Shown: positions 8,547 through 16,841 of the stretch, piece after piece
Layout: every line of letters starts with the position of its first letter
How positions within the stretch are numbered: position 1 is the first letter of the stretch
Notes under the pieces: model-generated
What the model was told of the DNA's origin: nothing
What the model saw: the letters and a program-made list of their open reading frames with translations, nothing else
The model's database searches: none
Assembly (NCBI GenBank): GCA_019418625.1
Contig: DYBL01000086.1
Span: 1-36,612 of the forward strand
Reading direction: 5' to 3'
DNA length: 36,612 nucleotides
Source: Clostridiales bacterium
GTDB lineage: Bacteria > Bacillota > Clostridia > Oscillospirales > Oscillospiraceae
Position numbers and translations under genes: made by a program

Positions 8547-9020
8547 TCACTCCTTTCGGTTGGTTCGGATGTTGGACTCCAGCTCCGCCATGAGCGGCGG
8601 GGCCTCCGGCTCCTCAATGCTGTCGCGGAAGGCCAGCGTGAAGGTGGCGTGGAGTACCTTATCCACAATATTGAAGGCCAGGTCGGGAATGGTCACCGCC
8701 CTGGCCTCGCCTTTGTCGGTAAAGCGGAATACCGGGCGCAGCAGATCGTCCAGCTCCTGGCTGATCTGCAGGTACTCCAGATTGCTCTCGCCCTTGGTGT
8801 GGATCGCGGCGTCCACCAGGATGCTGCGGTCTGTGTAGCCCCGGCCTGCGGGCTGGTTGCCGGAGGGGATGATGTCCAGATAGATATAATCCTCCAGCTC
8901 TGCCCGGCCTGCCTCCTGCGTCTTGTCGATCCCCTCGCCGAACACATCGAAGGCGGGCCAGCGCCCCTTCAGCAGGGCGATCAGGCTGCTGCGGATGGCC
9001 TCGTAAATGGTGGTGGCCAT
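8547..9020 (-). CDS. Tail terminator/completion protein (YqbJ/XkdJ position)
   Basis: A 157-residue protein beginning MATTIYEAIRSSLIALLKGRWP; the ATG at 9020 has AGGAGG 6 nt upstream, which decides it over a GTG at 9035. The fold signature ELEDYIYLDIIPSGNQPAGRGYTDRSILVDAAIH is that of the minor tail proteins found between the HK97 gp10-like gene and the sheath in skin-type elements. It probably caps the tail tube at the neck. Assignment rests chiefly on position and general resemblance. Confidence 0.72.
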   Translation of the reverse strand: MATTIYEAIRSSLIALLKGRWPAFDVFGEGIDKTQEAGRAELEDYIYLDIIPSGNQPAGRGYTDRSILVDAAIHTKGESNLEYLQISQELDDLLRPVFRFTDKGEARAVTIPDLAFNIVDKVLHATFTLAFRDSIEEPEAPPLMAELESNIRTNRKE

Positions 9021-9031
9021 GGTGTCCCTCC

Positions 9032-9433
9032 TCACAGGTCATGGGTGCTGATGAAGTCGCTGAGCCATTCCCGCAGGAAACCGGGCAGGGCCTGGTTCAG
9101 CTCCTCCAGGGACAGCTCCATCATGTGCTTGCCCGGCACAAAGCCGCGCCCGCCCCGCGTCCGGTGCCCATATTCCACTGGCTCCGCGTACTCCACATTG
9201 GTGTAGACCTCGATATAATAGGTGTCGCCCTTTTTGACAATCGGGCCGACCTTCCAACTGTCCTGAAGGCGGCCCGTCTTGTGTGGGGTCTTTTCCTTGA
9301 CCTTGCCCTGCAGCTCATGGGCGATCTGAGTGACCATCGCCCGAAACTCAGCGGGATATTCCTCCTCGATCATGCGGGAGAGCTGCTGCTCCAGCGCGTC
9401 GAGGCCATCGAAGCGGTATTCTGTCCGGCTCAT
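9032..9433 (-). CDS. HK97 gp10-like head-tail protein (XkdI/YqbI-like)
   Basis: A 133-residue protein with the HK97 gp10 pattern: an N-terminal helix region (GLDALEQQLSRM), then KEKTPHKTGRLQDSWKVGPI, then beta strands ending YAEPVEYGHRTRGGRGFVPG, the motif in which an Asn/Tyr-x-x-Tyr-Ala-x-x-Val-Glu-Tyr-Gly segment is conserved. These proteins join head-tail connector and tail. The gene overlaps the one upstream by 4 bp and ends 12 bp into the leader of the next. Confidence 0.92.
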   Translation of the reverse strand: MSRTEYRFDGLDALEQQLSRMIEEEYPAEFRAMVTQIAHELQGKVKEKTPHKTGRLQDSWKVGPIVKKGDTYYIEVYTNVEYAEPVEYGHRTRGGRGFVPGKHMMELSLEELNQALPGFLREWLSDFISTHDL

Positions 9434-9792
9434 GCTTTCGCCTTCGCCAGCTTCAGCGGCACATTGTTGTGGGAGGGCTGCCGATCCGCAAGCCCAGCCT
9501 CCGTCAGGTACTCCCGGCCCAACCGGATCACCTTCACCGTGTCCCCAGGCTCAATCTCCACCTCTGGGCGGACAAAGAGCAGGAAGTCGGTGTCAATGCT
9601 GGCGGTCGGTTCCTTTTTCCCCAGCTTGCCCCCGGAGGGGCTGGAGAGGGCGCAGGGTATATTTTCATATACCTGCCTGCCGTCCAGCCCCTTCTGGAAC
9701 ACGCTCTCCCCGGAGGGCAGGGTCGTTTTCTGCGGACGGTACACCCAGCAGCTGTCCTGATAGGTCAGTGCCAGGATGTCGGCTTCCGTCAT
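9430..9792 (-). CDS. Head-tail stopper-like protein (YqbH/XkdH position)
   Basis: A 120-residue protein: MTEADILALTYQDSCWVYRPQ, with FVRPEVEIEPGDTVKVIRLGREYLTEAGL near the end, a small beta-barrel pattern seen in head-closure proteins. It lies between the connector and the HK97 gp10-like gene, as yqbH does in the skin element, with 4-bp overlaps on both sides. Function is inferred from order and fold pattern. Confidence 0.75.
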   Translation of the reverse strand: MTEADILALTYQDSCWVYRPQKTTLPSGESVFQKGLDGRQVYENIPCALSSPSGGKLGKKEPTASIDTDFLLFVRPEVEIEPGDTVKVIRLGREYLTEAGLADRQPSHNNVPLKLAKAKA

Positions 9793-10157
9793 GTAGGGCA
9801 GTCCTTCGGCAGCTTCATCCGCTTGAAGGGGATGAGCTGGCTCTCATAGTTCTTCACAAAAGCCACCGTTTCCTTCAGACTGTTGGCCTTGTCCCGGTAG
9901 CTGATGCTGGTGTCGCCCCGCGTGACGCTGGCCACATCGTTCTCCGATGGGGCCACCTGGTCGGCCCGGAGCATATCCTCCACAATCTGCGCCGCCACAT
10001 CCTCCAGCGGGAGAGGGAAGTCCTCCCGCCCGCAGAATACCAGGATGCGGTTGATGGCCCGCTTCACATACCGCTCAATGGTGGGCAGCTGCTCATCCGG
10101 CAGCTGCAGGTTACTTTTCGCCGTCGCCGCGATCCGGCTCACCAGTTCCTGTCCCAT
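9789..10157 (-). CDS. Head-tail connector adaptor (YqbG-like)
   Basis: A 122-residue, mainly helical protein: ERYVKRAINRILVFCGREDFPLPLEDVAAQIVEDMLRA is the helix pattern of the gp6/gp15-type adaptor bound under the portal. SVTRGDTSISYRD in the second half is a common sequence of this family. Its place between the capsid-linked small gene and the stopper-like gene fits yqbG. The start overlaps the end of the previous gene by 47 bp, which is unusual in this otherwise 4-bp-overlap operon. Confidence 0.82.
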   Translation of the reverse strand: MGQELVSRIAATAKSNLQLPDEQLPTIERYVKRAINRILVFCGREDFPLPLEDVAAQIVEDMLRADQVAPSENDVASVTRGDTSISYRDKANSLKETVAFVKNYESQLIPFKRMKLPKDCPT

Positions 10158-10380
10158 CCGATTCCTCCTTGGGCTTGCCGCCCCTCTTGCTGTTCTTGAT
10201 TTCAGCTTTCATACGGTCGAACAGGGATTCGCCCAGTTTTTCCAGGTCAGCCTCCGTCACCGGGCGGCTTCCCGGCTCGGCGGAGCCGCCGATCCGGGTG
10301 AAGCCCTTCTGCTCCAGCTTGGCGGCCCGCTCCTCGCTGGCCACCTGCCGGACTTCATTCAGTCTCTTCAAAGCAATCAT
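10111..10380 (-). CDS. Small head-region protein (YqbF position)
   Basis: The 89-residue protein starts MIALKRLNEVRQVASEERAAK at 10380, with AGGAGGG 6 nt upstream. The first half has the helix and strand pattern with KGFTRIGG, the second is charged (DLEKLGESLFDRMKAEIKNSKRGGKPKEES) and ends in a disordered Gly/Asp-rich tail that overlaps the connector gene by 47 bp. It sits where yqbF lies in the skin element. The function is unknown; a head-associated or assembly role is inferred from location only. Confidence 0.7.
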   Translation of the reverse strand: MIALKRLNEVRQVASEERAAKLEQKGFTRIGGSAEPGSRPVTEADLEKLGESLFDRMKAEIKNSKRGGKPKEESDGTGTGEPDRGDGEK

Positions 10381-10394
10381 GATATGCCCTCCTC

Positions 10395-11336
10395 TTAGCC
10401 GCCAACGCCAGCCTTGGCCTGCTTGATGTTCACCCACATGGCCGTCAGCTTGTTGTCCGGGATCCACAGGTCATGGTACTTGCGGTAGTCCGTCGCCCAG
10501 GCCCGCTTCTTCTGGAAGGTCTCCGGGTCGAAGATCCGCACCTTGTCCGTGCGGGATACGGCGATGGGGGCCGTGCGGGGGCAGATGATCCAGTTGATGT
10601 CCTGGGCGTCCTCAGCCGCCACAAATCCGCCCTTCTCCTGGCCCGAAGTGGTGCCGTCATAGAACTGATAGCTGGTTTTCATACGCCCGCTGCCCACGCG
10701 CAGGATGGGATGCTCCCCGTTCAGGCTCTTCACCTTCACCGTCACATTGCCCTGCTTGAAGTCCATCACGCTCAGGCTCTTGGACAGGGTGCTGGACATA
10801 TCAAAGATGGCCGCCACGGGGCGGGACATTGTGATCACCAGCGGGGTTTCGTCGCCCACCACATCCTGCACCGCCGCGATGTCGTAGTAGAGCTTCTTCA
10901 GGATGTCATCCTCCGTGGCGGTGTAGCCGTAGCCCGCCCGCTCCTTGGCGGAGCAGAGCGCCGCGATCTTGCTGTAGCGGTATGCGTCAATCTCCGGGAT
11001 GACCTTGGTGCGCTGGAACTCGCCCATGACCTGGGCGGCGGTCACCACGAAGTTGGTCTCGTTGACCTCGTTCTCGTCGAAGGTGAACTGGCGGCCTCTG
11101 TCCTGGGTCATCTCCTTGGTCTGCCACTTCAGATTCACCGAGCCTTCCACAAAGCCGGTGTCCCGGTCATAGTCGGCCAGGCCGTCCATGTCCATGTTGG
11201 GGATCTTCACTTCCGCGCCGCCGTTGTAGCGCACCAGCTTGTCGTTCAGCTCCATCCAGCCGGAGGTGGCCTGCTCCACGGCGGCCTTGTCCAGCTCACT
11301 CTGGAATACACTCGCGTACTCAAACACATTTGCCAT
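10395..11336 (-). CDS. Major capsid protein (YqbE/XkdG-like)
   Basis: A 313-residue protein: MANVFEYASVFQSELDKAAVEQATSGWM opens the family (given here in part: FEYASVFQSELDKA), with VKIPNMDMDGLADYDRD and GRQFTFDENEVNETNF in the N-terminal part and RVGSGRMKTSYQF and NWIICPRTAPIAVSRTDKVRIFDPE in the C-terminal part. This is the HK97-fold coat protein of PBSX/skin relatives. It follows the scaffold gene with a 2-bp gap, as expected for capsid assembly partners. Confidence 0.92.
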   Translation of the reverse strand: MANVFEYASVFQSELDKAAVEQATSGWMELNDKLVRYNGGAEVKIPNMDMDGLADYDRDTGFVEGSVNLKWQTKEMTQDRGRQFTFDENEVNETNFVVTAAQVMGEFQRTKVIPEIDAYRYSKIAALCSAKERAGYGYTATEDDILKKLYYDIAAVQDVVGDETPLVITMSRPVAAIFDMSSTLSKSLSVMDFKQGNVTVKVKSLNGEHPILRVGSGRMKTSYQFYDGTTSGQEKGGFVAAEDAQDINWIICPRTAPIAVSRTDKVRIFDPETFQKKRAWATDYRKYHDLWIPDNKLTAMWVNIKQAKAGVGG

Positions 11337-11338
11337 AA

Positions 11339-12019
11339 TTACATCATGCCTCCTCGAATGCTCTGCGCGATCTGGTCTTTCACGGTGTTCTCCGCCTTGG
11401 CTCCGCCGCCAAGTCCCTCAGGGGTCTTACCCCGCAGGCGCTCCTTCACGGCGGTCTCCAGCGCGCTCTTGAATACATCCTGGGTCTGCTGCAGGCTCTT
11501 TTCCATGCTCTCCTTGTCCGTGTAGGTCAGCAGGTCGGCCAGCCCCACGGGGAAGCCCTCATCGGTCAGCTTCTTCACCGCCGCGTCCTTCAGGTCGCGC
11601 TGCAGCAGCTCCGTGCGCAGCTTGGTCAGCTCCTGCGCCTGAGCCTCGCCCTCGGCCTTGGCCCGCTCCTCCGGGGACAGCTTGGCCAGCCGCTGCTTCT
11701 CCTGCTGTTCAGCCTCCCAAGCAGCCTTGGCCTCCGCAATCTTGGCCTCCACATCGGACTCGGAGTAGCTCTTGCTGCCCTGGGGTTCCTGCTTGGTGCC
11801 CTCGCCTTCCTTGGGGGCCGGGTCGCCATCCTTCTTGGTTCCCTCGCCGGAGCCGGGGGTCGGTTCCTCCTTGCCGCCGAAGAGGGAGTCCCAAAACTTC
11901 TGGAAGGCCGTGCGCTGCTCTGCGGTAGGCGCTGTGGGCTGCTGATTGGTCTGCTGGGGGGGCTGCCCCTCACCGCCTGCGGCAGGGGCGGTTCCGGTGG
12001 TGGTAGTGGTGTCTGCCAT
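11339..12019 (-). CDS. Capsid scaffolding protein
   Basis: The ATG at 12019 (MADTTTTTGTAPAAGG) has AAGGAGGA 7 nt upstream. The 226-residue product has a low-complexity, Pro/Gln/Gly-rich N-terminal third and a long charged coiled coil (about 95-165: DVEAKIAEAKAAWEAEQQEKQRLAKL, then EERAKAEGEAQAQELTKL), ending in a Gly-rich tail with IAQSIRGGMM. This pattern is typical of DUF4355-type scaffolds found directly before the coat gene. It is separated from the upstream head gene by a terminator-like hairpin (12060-12085). Confidence 0.88.
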   Translation of the reverse strand: MADTTTTTGTAPAAGGEGQPPQQTNQQPTAPTAEQRTAFQKFWDSLFGGKEEPTPGSGEGTKKDGDPAPKEGEGTKQEPQGSKSYSESDVEAKIAEAKAAWEAEQQEKQRLAKLSPEERAKAEGEAQAQELTKLRTELLQRDLKDAAVKKLTDEGFPVGLADLLTYTDKESMEKSLQQTQDVFKSALETAVKERLRGKTPEGLGGGAKAENTVKDQIAQSIRGGMM

Positions 12020-12059
12020 CGTCAATTCCTCCTTGTGTAATTGTGTAAAAGTAGAATAT

Positions 12060-12085
12060 AAAAACGCCCCTCAAAAGGCGTTTTT
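12060..12085 (-). terminator. Hairpin with U-tract inside the late operon, before the scaffold gene
   Basis: AAAAACGCC (12060-12068) pairs with GGCGTTTTT (12077-12085) around an 8-nt loop; in the minus-strand transcript the stem ends in a U-run. It lies between the head-morphogenesis and scaffold genes with no convincing promoter after it, so capsid and tail genes should depend on reading through it. It could set the ratio of early to late structural proteins or be overridden by an antiterminator. Confidence 0.75.
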
Positions 12086-12115
12086 ACATGGTTTACAGGC
12101 GGGCCGCGCCCGCGT

Positions 12116-13123
12116 TCAGGAAGCATATTTTTTCTTCCATTCCTCAAATTTAATATTGCCATCCAGAGGATTGCCCTCGCGTTTGGCGAAGACGCTCTTC
12201 TTGAAATACGCCCGGATGATACACAGACAGTTGGGGTGGATGGGCGGCAGATTCACGCCCGGCTCCGCTTCATCTACTCGGAACACCCGCCCATTCAACT
12301 CGCTGCAGGTGCAGCTGCCGGAATGTTCGGTGCCGCCAAGAAACTGGTATTCCTCGATGCCGGTTTCCTTGTAGCCCATCACTTCGCCCTGGTTGGCGAA
12401 GTATTTACACTCCGTCCGAACCAGACGCTCGGCATTGTAGCGTCCTTTGTCCATCACCTCATCGATGGCGCGGGCCATCTTTTGGACGCTGCTCCCTTGG
12501 ATGAAGCCCAGGGTGATCTCCCGCTTGGCCAGCGCCGCAAGGTGGTCACAGGCCCCCCATACAGCCTCGGAGTAGTGCTTCTCGCTCCAAGGGAAGGACA
12601 ATACCCGCTGGATCAGCTTTTTATCAATTTTCGCCACATGGAAACCCAGACCGATTCCGCGCTGGATGGAGAAACAGCTCTCGTAGTAGTTGACCTGCAG
12701 CATATCGCCCAGCAGGGTGTCCAGCTTGGTGGTGCTGTCCTCGGCCAAGTCGATCATGTTCTGGTACACATTGGCCAGCAGCTGCTCCTTGCGGGTGATC
12801 CGGCTCTTCATGGCCAGGGTGTTCAGCTCCAGCAGGGCCTTGCTGTCCTTGGCCGCGCCGGATGCCTCAGCGATATACTCCTCGATAGACTTGCGCCATA
12901 CGCTGTATTCCTTGCCCTCCAGGAGCTGCCGGGCCGCCTCCTCGGTCAGCCCGTTGTCCTTGGCAAAGCGGGCGAACAGCGCCTCAATCTCCTTCTCAAT
13001 GTTGAAAGCCGCCTCGTCATAGAGGAAGATCAGCTCCCTGGCGTAATCGTCCGCCCGTTTGGTGTTTCGCAGCACACGATCCTTGGCGTCCTCGATCCAC
13101 TCGTTGCGCGTCCAGTAACTCAT
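12116..13123 (-). CDS. Head morphogenesis / minor head protein (Mu gpF-like)
   Basis: A 335-residue protein with the Mu gpF-like domain in its C-terminal third: NAERLVRTECKYFANQGEVMG, then LGGTEHSGSCTCSELNGRVF, then NLPPIHPNCLCIIRAYF. The His/Cys pattern (H-x3-C-x-C ... HPNCLC) is conserved in this family. It overlaps the portal gene by 4 bp. The role is assembly of the procapsid and possibly ejection. The start ATG at 13123 gives MSYWTRNEWIEDAKDRVLRN, typical of the family. Confidence 0.92.
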   Translation of the reverse strand: MSYWTRNEWIEDAKDRVLRNTKRADDYARELIFLYDEAAFNIEKEIEALFARFAKDNGLTEEAARQLLEGKEYSVWRKSIEEYIAEASGAAKDSKALLELNTLAMKSRITRKEQLLANVYQNMIDLAEDSTTKLDTLLGDMLQVNYYESCFSIQRGIGLGFHVAKIDKKLIQRVLSFPWSEKHYSEAVWGACDHLAALAKREITLGFIQGSSVQKMARAIDEVMDKGRYNAERLVRTECKYFANQGEVMGYKETGIEEYQFLGGTEHSGSCTCSELNGRVFRVDEAEPGVNLPPIHPNCLCIIRAYFKKSVFAKREGNPLDGNIKFEEWKKKYAS

Positions 13124-14517
13124 GTGCCCTCACCAGCCTTTTCCTCCGGATCATCTTCCAGGGAAGCCTCCGCCTCCTCCGGCTGGGCCTTGGCCTGTGC
13201 CAGCGCCTGGGCGAGGGCGTTGTACTGCCCAAAGCTGTTGACCTCCTGCTGCTTCTCATCCTCCAGCTTCTGCAGCTCATCTTGCACATTATCGATGGTG
13301 GGCAGCATCTGCAGGCGAGTTTCGCGGGACAGCTCCCCGGACAGCATGGTGATGATCTGCGCGATCTCCAGCAAATTCTGCGGCTTGTTGCGCCGGAATT
13401 GGATATCAATGTCCCGGTAATCAAACTGGCTGCCCTGGATATTCAGGATGTGGGTGATCAGCTCGATGCGGCGCTGCAGTCCGCGCTTAAACTTCCGCTC
13501 CTTAATGGCGCAGATCTGTTCCAGCCCCCACAGCTTATACGACACCGCCACGCCGGACAGATTGCCGCCAAAGTTCGCGTCCGTCAAATTAGGTACTGCC
13601 GAGAAGATGTGCATATCCTCCCGCAGCCGCTTCTTATAGTTCTCCAGGGCCGTATCACTTACTTCTTTGATGAGCCACTGGATGTCGCCGCCATCCTCCA
13701 GGATGATAGCGCCCTTTTCCTTCATCTCCGCGATGTCCTGGGAGGTCACGGCCCCCATCTTCAGTACCTTCAGCAGCGCCTCATCGTTGTACTGGAAGAA
13801 GTTCGCCGTGTTGCTCTCAACCCGGTTGTATGCATCGATGAGCGTGATCACGCCCTCAAAGTCCCCTAGGCGCTCCTCGTTGTTGATGTACTCCACGAAG
13901 GGCACATCCCCCCAGTAATGCTCCCGGATGTCCAGCAGCTCCAGCTCCCCGCCATTGATGCTGCGGAAGTACCAGCAATCCTGGTCCGTCCAAAACTCCA
14001 CCTTTTTGATGATGTTCTTGTCCTTATCCTTGGAGTACACAATGCGGATGGCTGCCATAGGGGTATTTAACCCGGTTTCACAGATATAGATGCAGCCATC
14101 AGGCGGCACCTTGGCGAAGCGGATCTGCGCGTCCTCGTCCAGGTACAGCATCTCGAAGCAGTCCCCATTGATGCTGGCACCCTTGGCCAGCTCCATGTTC
14201 TCATCCTGCTCGTCGTTATAGTCGAAGATGTCCTGCAGCATCGCCAGGTATGCGTCATTTTGGGAGCTGTAAACCACCGGCTTGCCGATGAAGTAACCTG
14301 TGGCGGTGTCGGTAATATACTTCGCCATGTTGTTGACCAGACGGTTGTTGGGAGCGGTGCTGTCTTTCTTCGTGTGCCGGAGGATGTCGTGGTTGCCCTC
14401 GTAGTACCCCTCCAGCCTGGCATACTTGGTGTGACCCTCGTTTTCGTCGATGATCTCCTTGATGTCCGCCTCGGTCAGACTGTCCAGCAGGGAGCGTTCC
14501 ATAAAGATGACCGGCAT
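13120..14517 (-). CDS. Portal protein (SPP1 gp6-like)
   Basis: A 465-residue protein matching SPP1-type portals: RLEGYYEGNHDIL, then NRLVNNMAKYITDTATGYFIGKPV, SINGDCFEMLYLDED, and the wing and crown region with LSGVAVSYKLWGLEQICAIKERKF. It ends with a Glu-rich tail. The protein forms the dodecameric channel through which DNA is packaged by the terminase encoded just upstream. The stop of the small Cys-rich gene upstream touches its start (14517/14518). Confidence 0.95.
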   Translation of the reverse strand: MPVIFMERSLLDSLTEADIKEIIDENEGHTKYARLEGYYEGNHDILRHTKKDSTAPNNRLVNNMAKYITDTATGYFIGKPVVYSSQNDAYLAMLQDIFDYNDEQDENMELAKGASINGDCFEMLYLDEDAQIRFAKVPPDGCIYICETGLNTPMAAIRIVYSKDKDKNIIKKVEFWTDQDCWYFRSINGGELELLDIREHYWGDVPFVEYINNEERLGDFEGVITLIDAYNRVESNTANFFQYNDEALLKVLKMGAVTSQDIAEMKEKGAIILEDGGDIQWLIKEVSDTALENYKKRLREDMHIFSAVPNLTDANFGGNLSGVAVSYKLWGLEQICAIKERKFKRGLQRRIELITHILNIQGSQFDYRDIDIQFRRNKPQNLLEIAQIITMLSGELSRETRLQMLPTIDNVQDELQKLEDEKQQEVNSFGQYNALAQALAQAKAQPEEAEASLEDDPEEKAGEGT

Positions 14518-14778
14518 TTAACAAAACCTCCCCAGCTGAGAACGGTAAACGTCCTGTTTGATTTTCTCGGCCACTTCTTCCAAGTCAATCGTTACGGTCA
14601 TGCCGTCTGCTATTTTCACATCTCTGTAACTGTGCTTTTTCAGAACAGAAGCCGCCGCAGCCTCTGCCACATCTGTGGTGGCGGGCTGAATATAGCCCAA
14701 GCCTTCCATCCGCTTGTGTGAACATCTGTCGCGCTGCGGGCAAATGTTACACTTGCTGGCCATTCTTGATAAGCCCAT
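14518..14778 (-). CDS. Small cysteine-motif protein between terminase and portal
   Basis: An 86-residue protein with an N-terminal CNICPQRDRC motif (C-x2-C-x5-C) plus a further Cys at the C-terminus, and a second half predicted helical (TIDLEEVAEKIKQDV). GGAGGGG lies 7 nt before the ATG at 14778. The cysteine spacing suggests a metal site. I do not recognise a named family; such small genes occur between terminase and portal genes in related prophages. Function unknown. Confidence 0.7.
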   Translation of the reverse strand: MGLSRMASKCNICPQRDRCSHKRMEGLGYIQPATTDVAEAAAASVLKKHSYRDVKIADGMTVTIDLEEVAEKIKQDVYRSQLGRFC

Positions 14779-14789
14779 GAAACCCCTCC

Positions 14790-16544
14790 TTAAATTCCAA
14801 ACTCAGCCCGATCCAGAATGCGGAACCGCTTCACTTTCTTTGCAATGGAGCGCGCGCCCTCCAGTGCGTCCGGGCCGTCATCGTGCGCACCCATGGGGAA
14901 CTGCGTCAGCTGCTCCAGCAGCCGCTTGTGGCGTCGGTTAAACTTGATATACTTGTTTTTCACATCCGGCTGCAGCGTCTGGACGCGCATGACCTTATCA
15001 CTGGTCTGCTGCACCTCCTCAATTGGGAGGTAAAGCCCGGCCTTGGCACTGGCCTTGGCCAGCTCCTCCTTCAAAAACCACTGGAACTGGTTTGTTTCCG
15101 CGCCCAGCTTTCGGTAGCCATGCTCGAAGCTGGCCCGGAGCCACCGCTCCTTAGCCAGCACATCTGCGATGATCCGGTCGGGATGCCGCCGCTCAATGTC
15201 TGCGTCCACCACATACATATATCCGCTGCCCTTGTGCTTGGCCAGGGTGACGATAGCGGAGAAGTCGCTGCGTTTGGTTTTGCCAAGCGAAGGGTCAATG
15301 AATCCGAAGAAGTCAAAAGCGGGATCGCCGAAGTTGACCTCCGCTTCGTTGTAGTAGTCGAACCATTCCTCCATGAACAGGCAGTCATCCGGGTTGATCG
15401 GCTCGTTCTGCTCTTCGGAATTGAACGAAGCCTCACCTTCCGACACCCGCATCACCATCAGGTCGTAGTAGGACAGCTTCTCCTCCCACAACACCTGGGT
15501 GCCCTCCAGCATGGCAGCCTTGTGCGCCTGGAAGAAGGCCAGTGCGTCGGCCTCCCGGTTGTCGTTGGACAGGTCGGTGAAGATGGTTTCCCACTGCTGC
15601 CACAGATCGTCTGCCTGGGAAAAGCGGATCACCGCCTTGTATTTAATAGAGCGGTAGGCTGGGTTGGCCAGCGTCTTGGCCAGCAGGCTATCATAGTGCA
15701 GCAGGGTGCCGATATAAACGATGTCGGTATAATCGTCGCCGCACTTGCTCACCGCCTTATCAAACCAATCCTTCAGCTTCTTGCGTTGCTCCGGTGTGCG
15801 CACATTCTCATCATTCTCCACATCGTCCAGGATGATCAGGTCGGGCCGCCAGTTCCGATGCTTCCGGCCACGGATCTTCTTGCCGCTGCCGATGGCCTCG
15901 ATTTTGATGTTGGTCTTGGTCACCAGTACATTGCTGCGCCACACGCTGCCCGCCAGCGGCCCAAAGTCCTCCAGGATCGCGGTGTTCTCCTCGAACTCCA
16001 CCCGGATGTTATCCAGGAAGCCCTCTGCCTGCTCGGAGCTGTCCGAGATGATGATGGGATAATGCTTGTACCCATACAAGGTGGAGTGCATCGTCCCCTT
16101 GAAAGTCAGGTTGGTGGACTTGGCGTGGCCACGGGGAGCCGCCACTGCCCGGCGCACTCCCGGCAGGCGGCTGATCGTCTTGGTGTCCGCTGCCGTCAGT
16201 GGATAGCGCCCCTTCAGCACGCCCTGCTGCCAGATCGCGTCCAGCTCCCGATGAAACTCCGGGGAGGGGCGGCTGAAGTAATGAGGGAAGTAGGCACGTC
16301 CGAAGAACTCCATGTCGATGGCTCCCAACTTTCTACGCAGGCCCTCCGGCCCTGTCGTGGGATGTCCCGCCGCAAACTCCCTCCGAAGCTGGACGCGCTC
16401 CGGGGTGTCATCCTTATTTAAGAAACCATTTAAGAGGGCTCGCAGACCGTTTAAGTCCGTGCTGTCCTCGTTGTATAATTTGCTCTCTGCCTCGGCGATG
16501 GCTCCCGCCAGGGCGTTAATGCTCTGCCTTTTTCGCTCATTCAA
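14790..16544 (-). CDS. Terminase large subunit (Mu gp28-type)
   Basis: The 584-residue product starts at a TTG (16544, LNERKRQSIN) placed 10 nt after GAGGAGG; a longer reading from 16571 would start inside or before the ribosome site. The ATPase domain has Walker A APRGHAKST (about 136-144) and Walker B LIILDD (about 236-241), with RGRKHRNWRPD before it. The nuclease domain has FGFIDPSLGKTKRSDFSAIV and the strand YMYVVDADIERRHPD. It packages DNA headful-fashion from the integrated copy in Mu-like phages. It lies after a 270-nt structured leader. Confidence 0.93.
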   Translation of the reverse strand: MNERKRQSINALAGAIAEAESKLYNEDSTDLNGLRALLNGFLNKDDTPERVQLRREFAAGHPTTGPEGLRRKLGAIDMEFFGRAYFPHYFSRPSPEFHRELDAIWQQGVLKGRYPLTAADTKTISRLPGVRRAVAAPRGHAKSTNLTFKGTMHSTLYGYKHYPIIISDSSEQAEGFLDNIRVEFEENTAILEDFGPLAGSVWRSNVLVTKTNIKIEAIGSGKKIRGRKHRNWRPDLIILDDVENDENVRTPEQRKKLKDWFDKAVSKCGDDYTDIVYIGTLLHYDSLLAKTLANPAYRSIKYKAVIRFSQADDLWQQWETIFTDLSNDNREADALAFFQAHKAAMLEGTQVLWEEKLSYYDLMVMRVSEGEASFNSEEQNEPINPDDCLFMEEWFDYYNEAEVNFGDPAFDFFGFIDPSLGKTKRSDFSAIVTLAKHKGSGYMYVVDADIERRHPDRIIADVLAKERWLRASFEHGYRKLGAETNQFQWFLKEELAKASAKAGLYLPIEEVQQTSDKVMRVQTLQPDVKNKYIKFNRRHKRLLEQLTQFPMGAHDDGPDALEGARSIAKKVKRFRILDRAEFGI

Positions 16545-16841
16545 AATGGCCCATCCTCCTCTCGCTTTCAACAGCGGGGCGTAGACGCCCTCAGTGGCCT
16601 TCTCGGGCCGTTGGTGGAATTACCCCCGCCTGCCCAGTTCGGCGAAATTAAAGGGGTCTATGCGCGTCTTAAACGGTATCCCGGTCAATAGAAAGAACCG
16701 GGGGTGAAAAACAGGGGGGTAAGGGTGTGCTTCGCCACCCAGCCTGTCGTTCAGCCCGGTTCTTTTGCCCGATATTTCCACCAGTCTCCCCAGGCGGGAC
16801 GAATCAACCGCCTGCTTTGTCCGGCTTCTTGTAAACGCCGT
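16545..16841 (-). other. Structured intergenic leader between nusG-like gene and terminase
   Basis: About 300 nt with no open frame that looks coding. It contains the 74-nt extended hairpin at 16692-16765, a GGGCG/CGCCC hairpin with a 4-nt loop (16577-16590), and a GGCC/GGCC hairpin next to it. No sigma-A promoter was recognised. Nothing else is seen. Confidence 0.6.
16692..16765 (-). promoter_or_regulatory. Extended 74-nt hairpin in terminase leader (candidate antitermination RNA)
   Basis: Three nested stems are visible. The outer is AAAGAACCGGG (16692-16702) with CCCGGTTCTTT (16755-16765), 11 perfect pairs. The middle is ACAGG (16711-16715) with CCTGT (16743-16747). The inner is GGGTG (16723-16727) with CACCC (16736-16740), closed by a GC-TTC-GC tip that reads GCGAAGC in the minus-strand RNA, a very stable small hairpin. 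No U-run follows in the leftward direction, so it is not a simple terminator. It lies 77 nt after the stop of the NusG paralogue. Confidence 0.65.
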
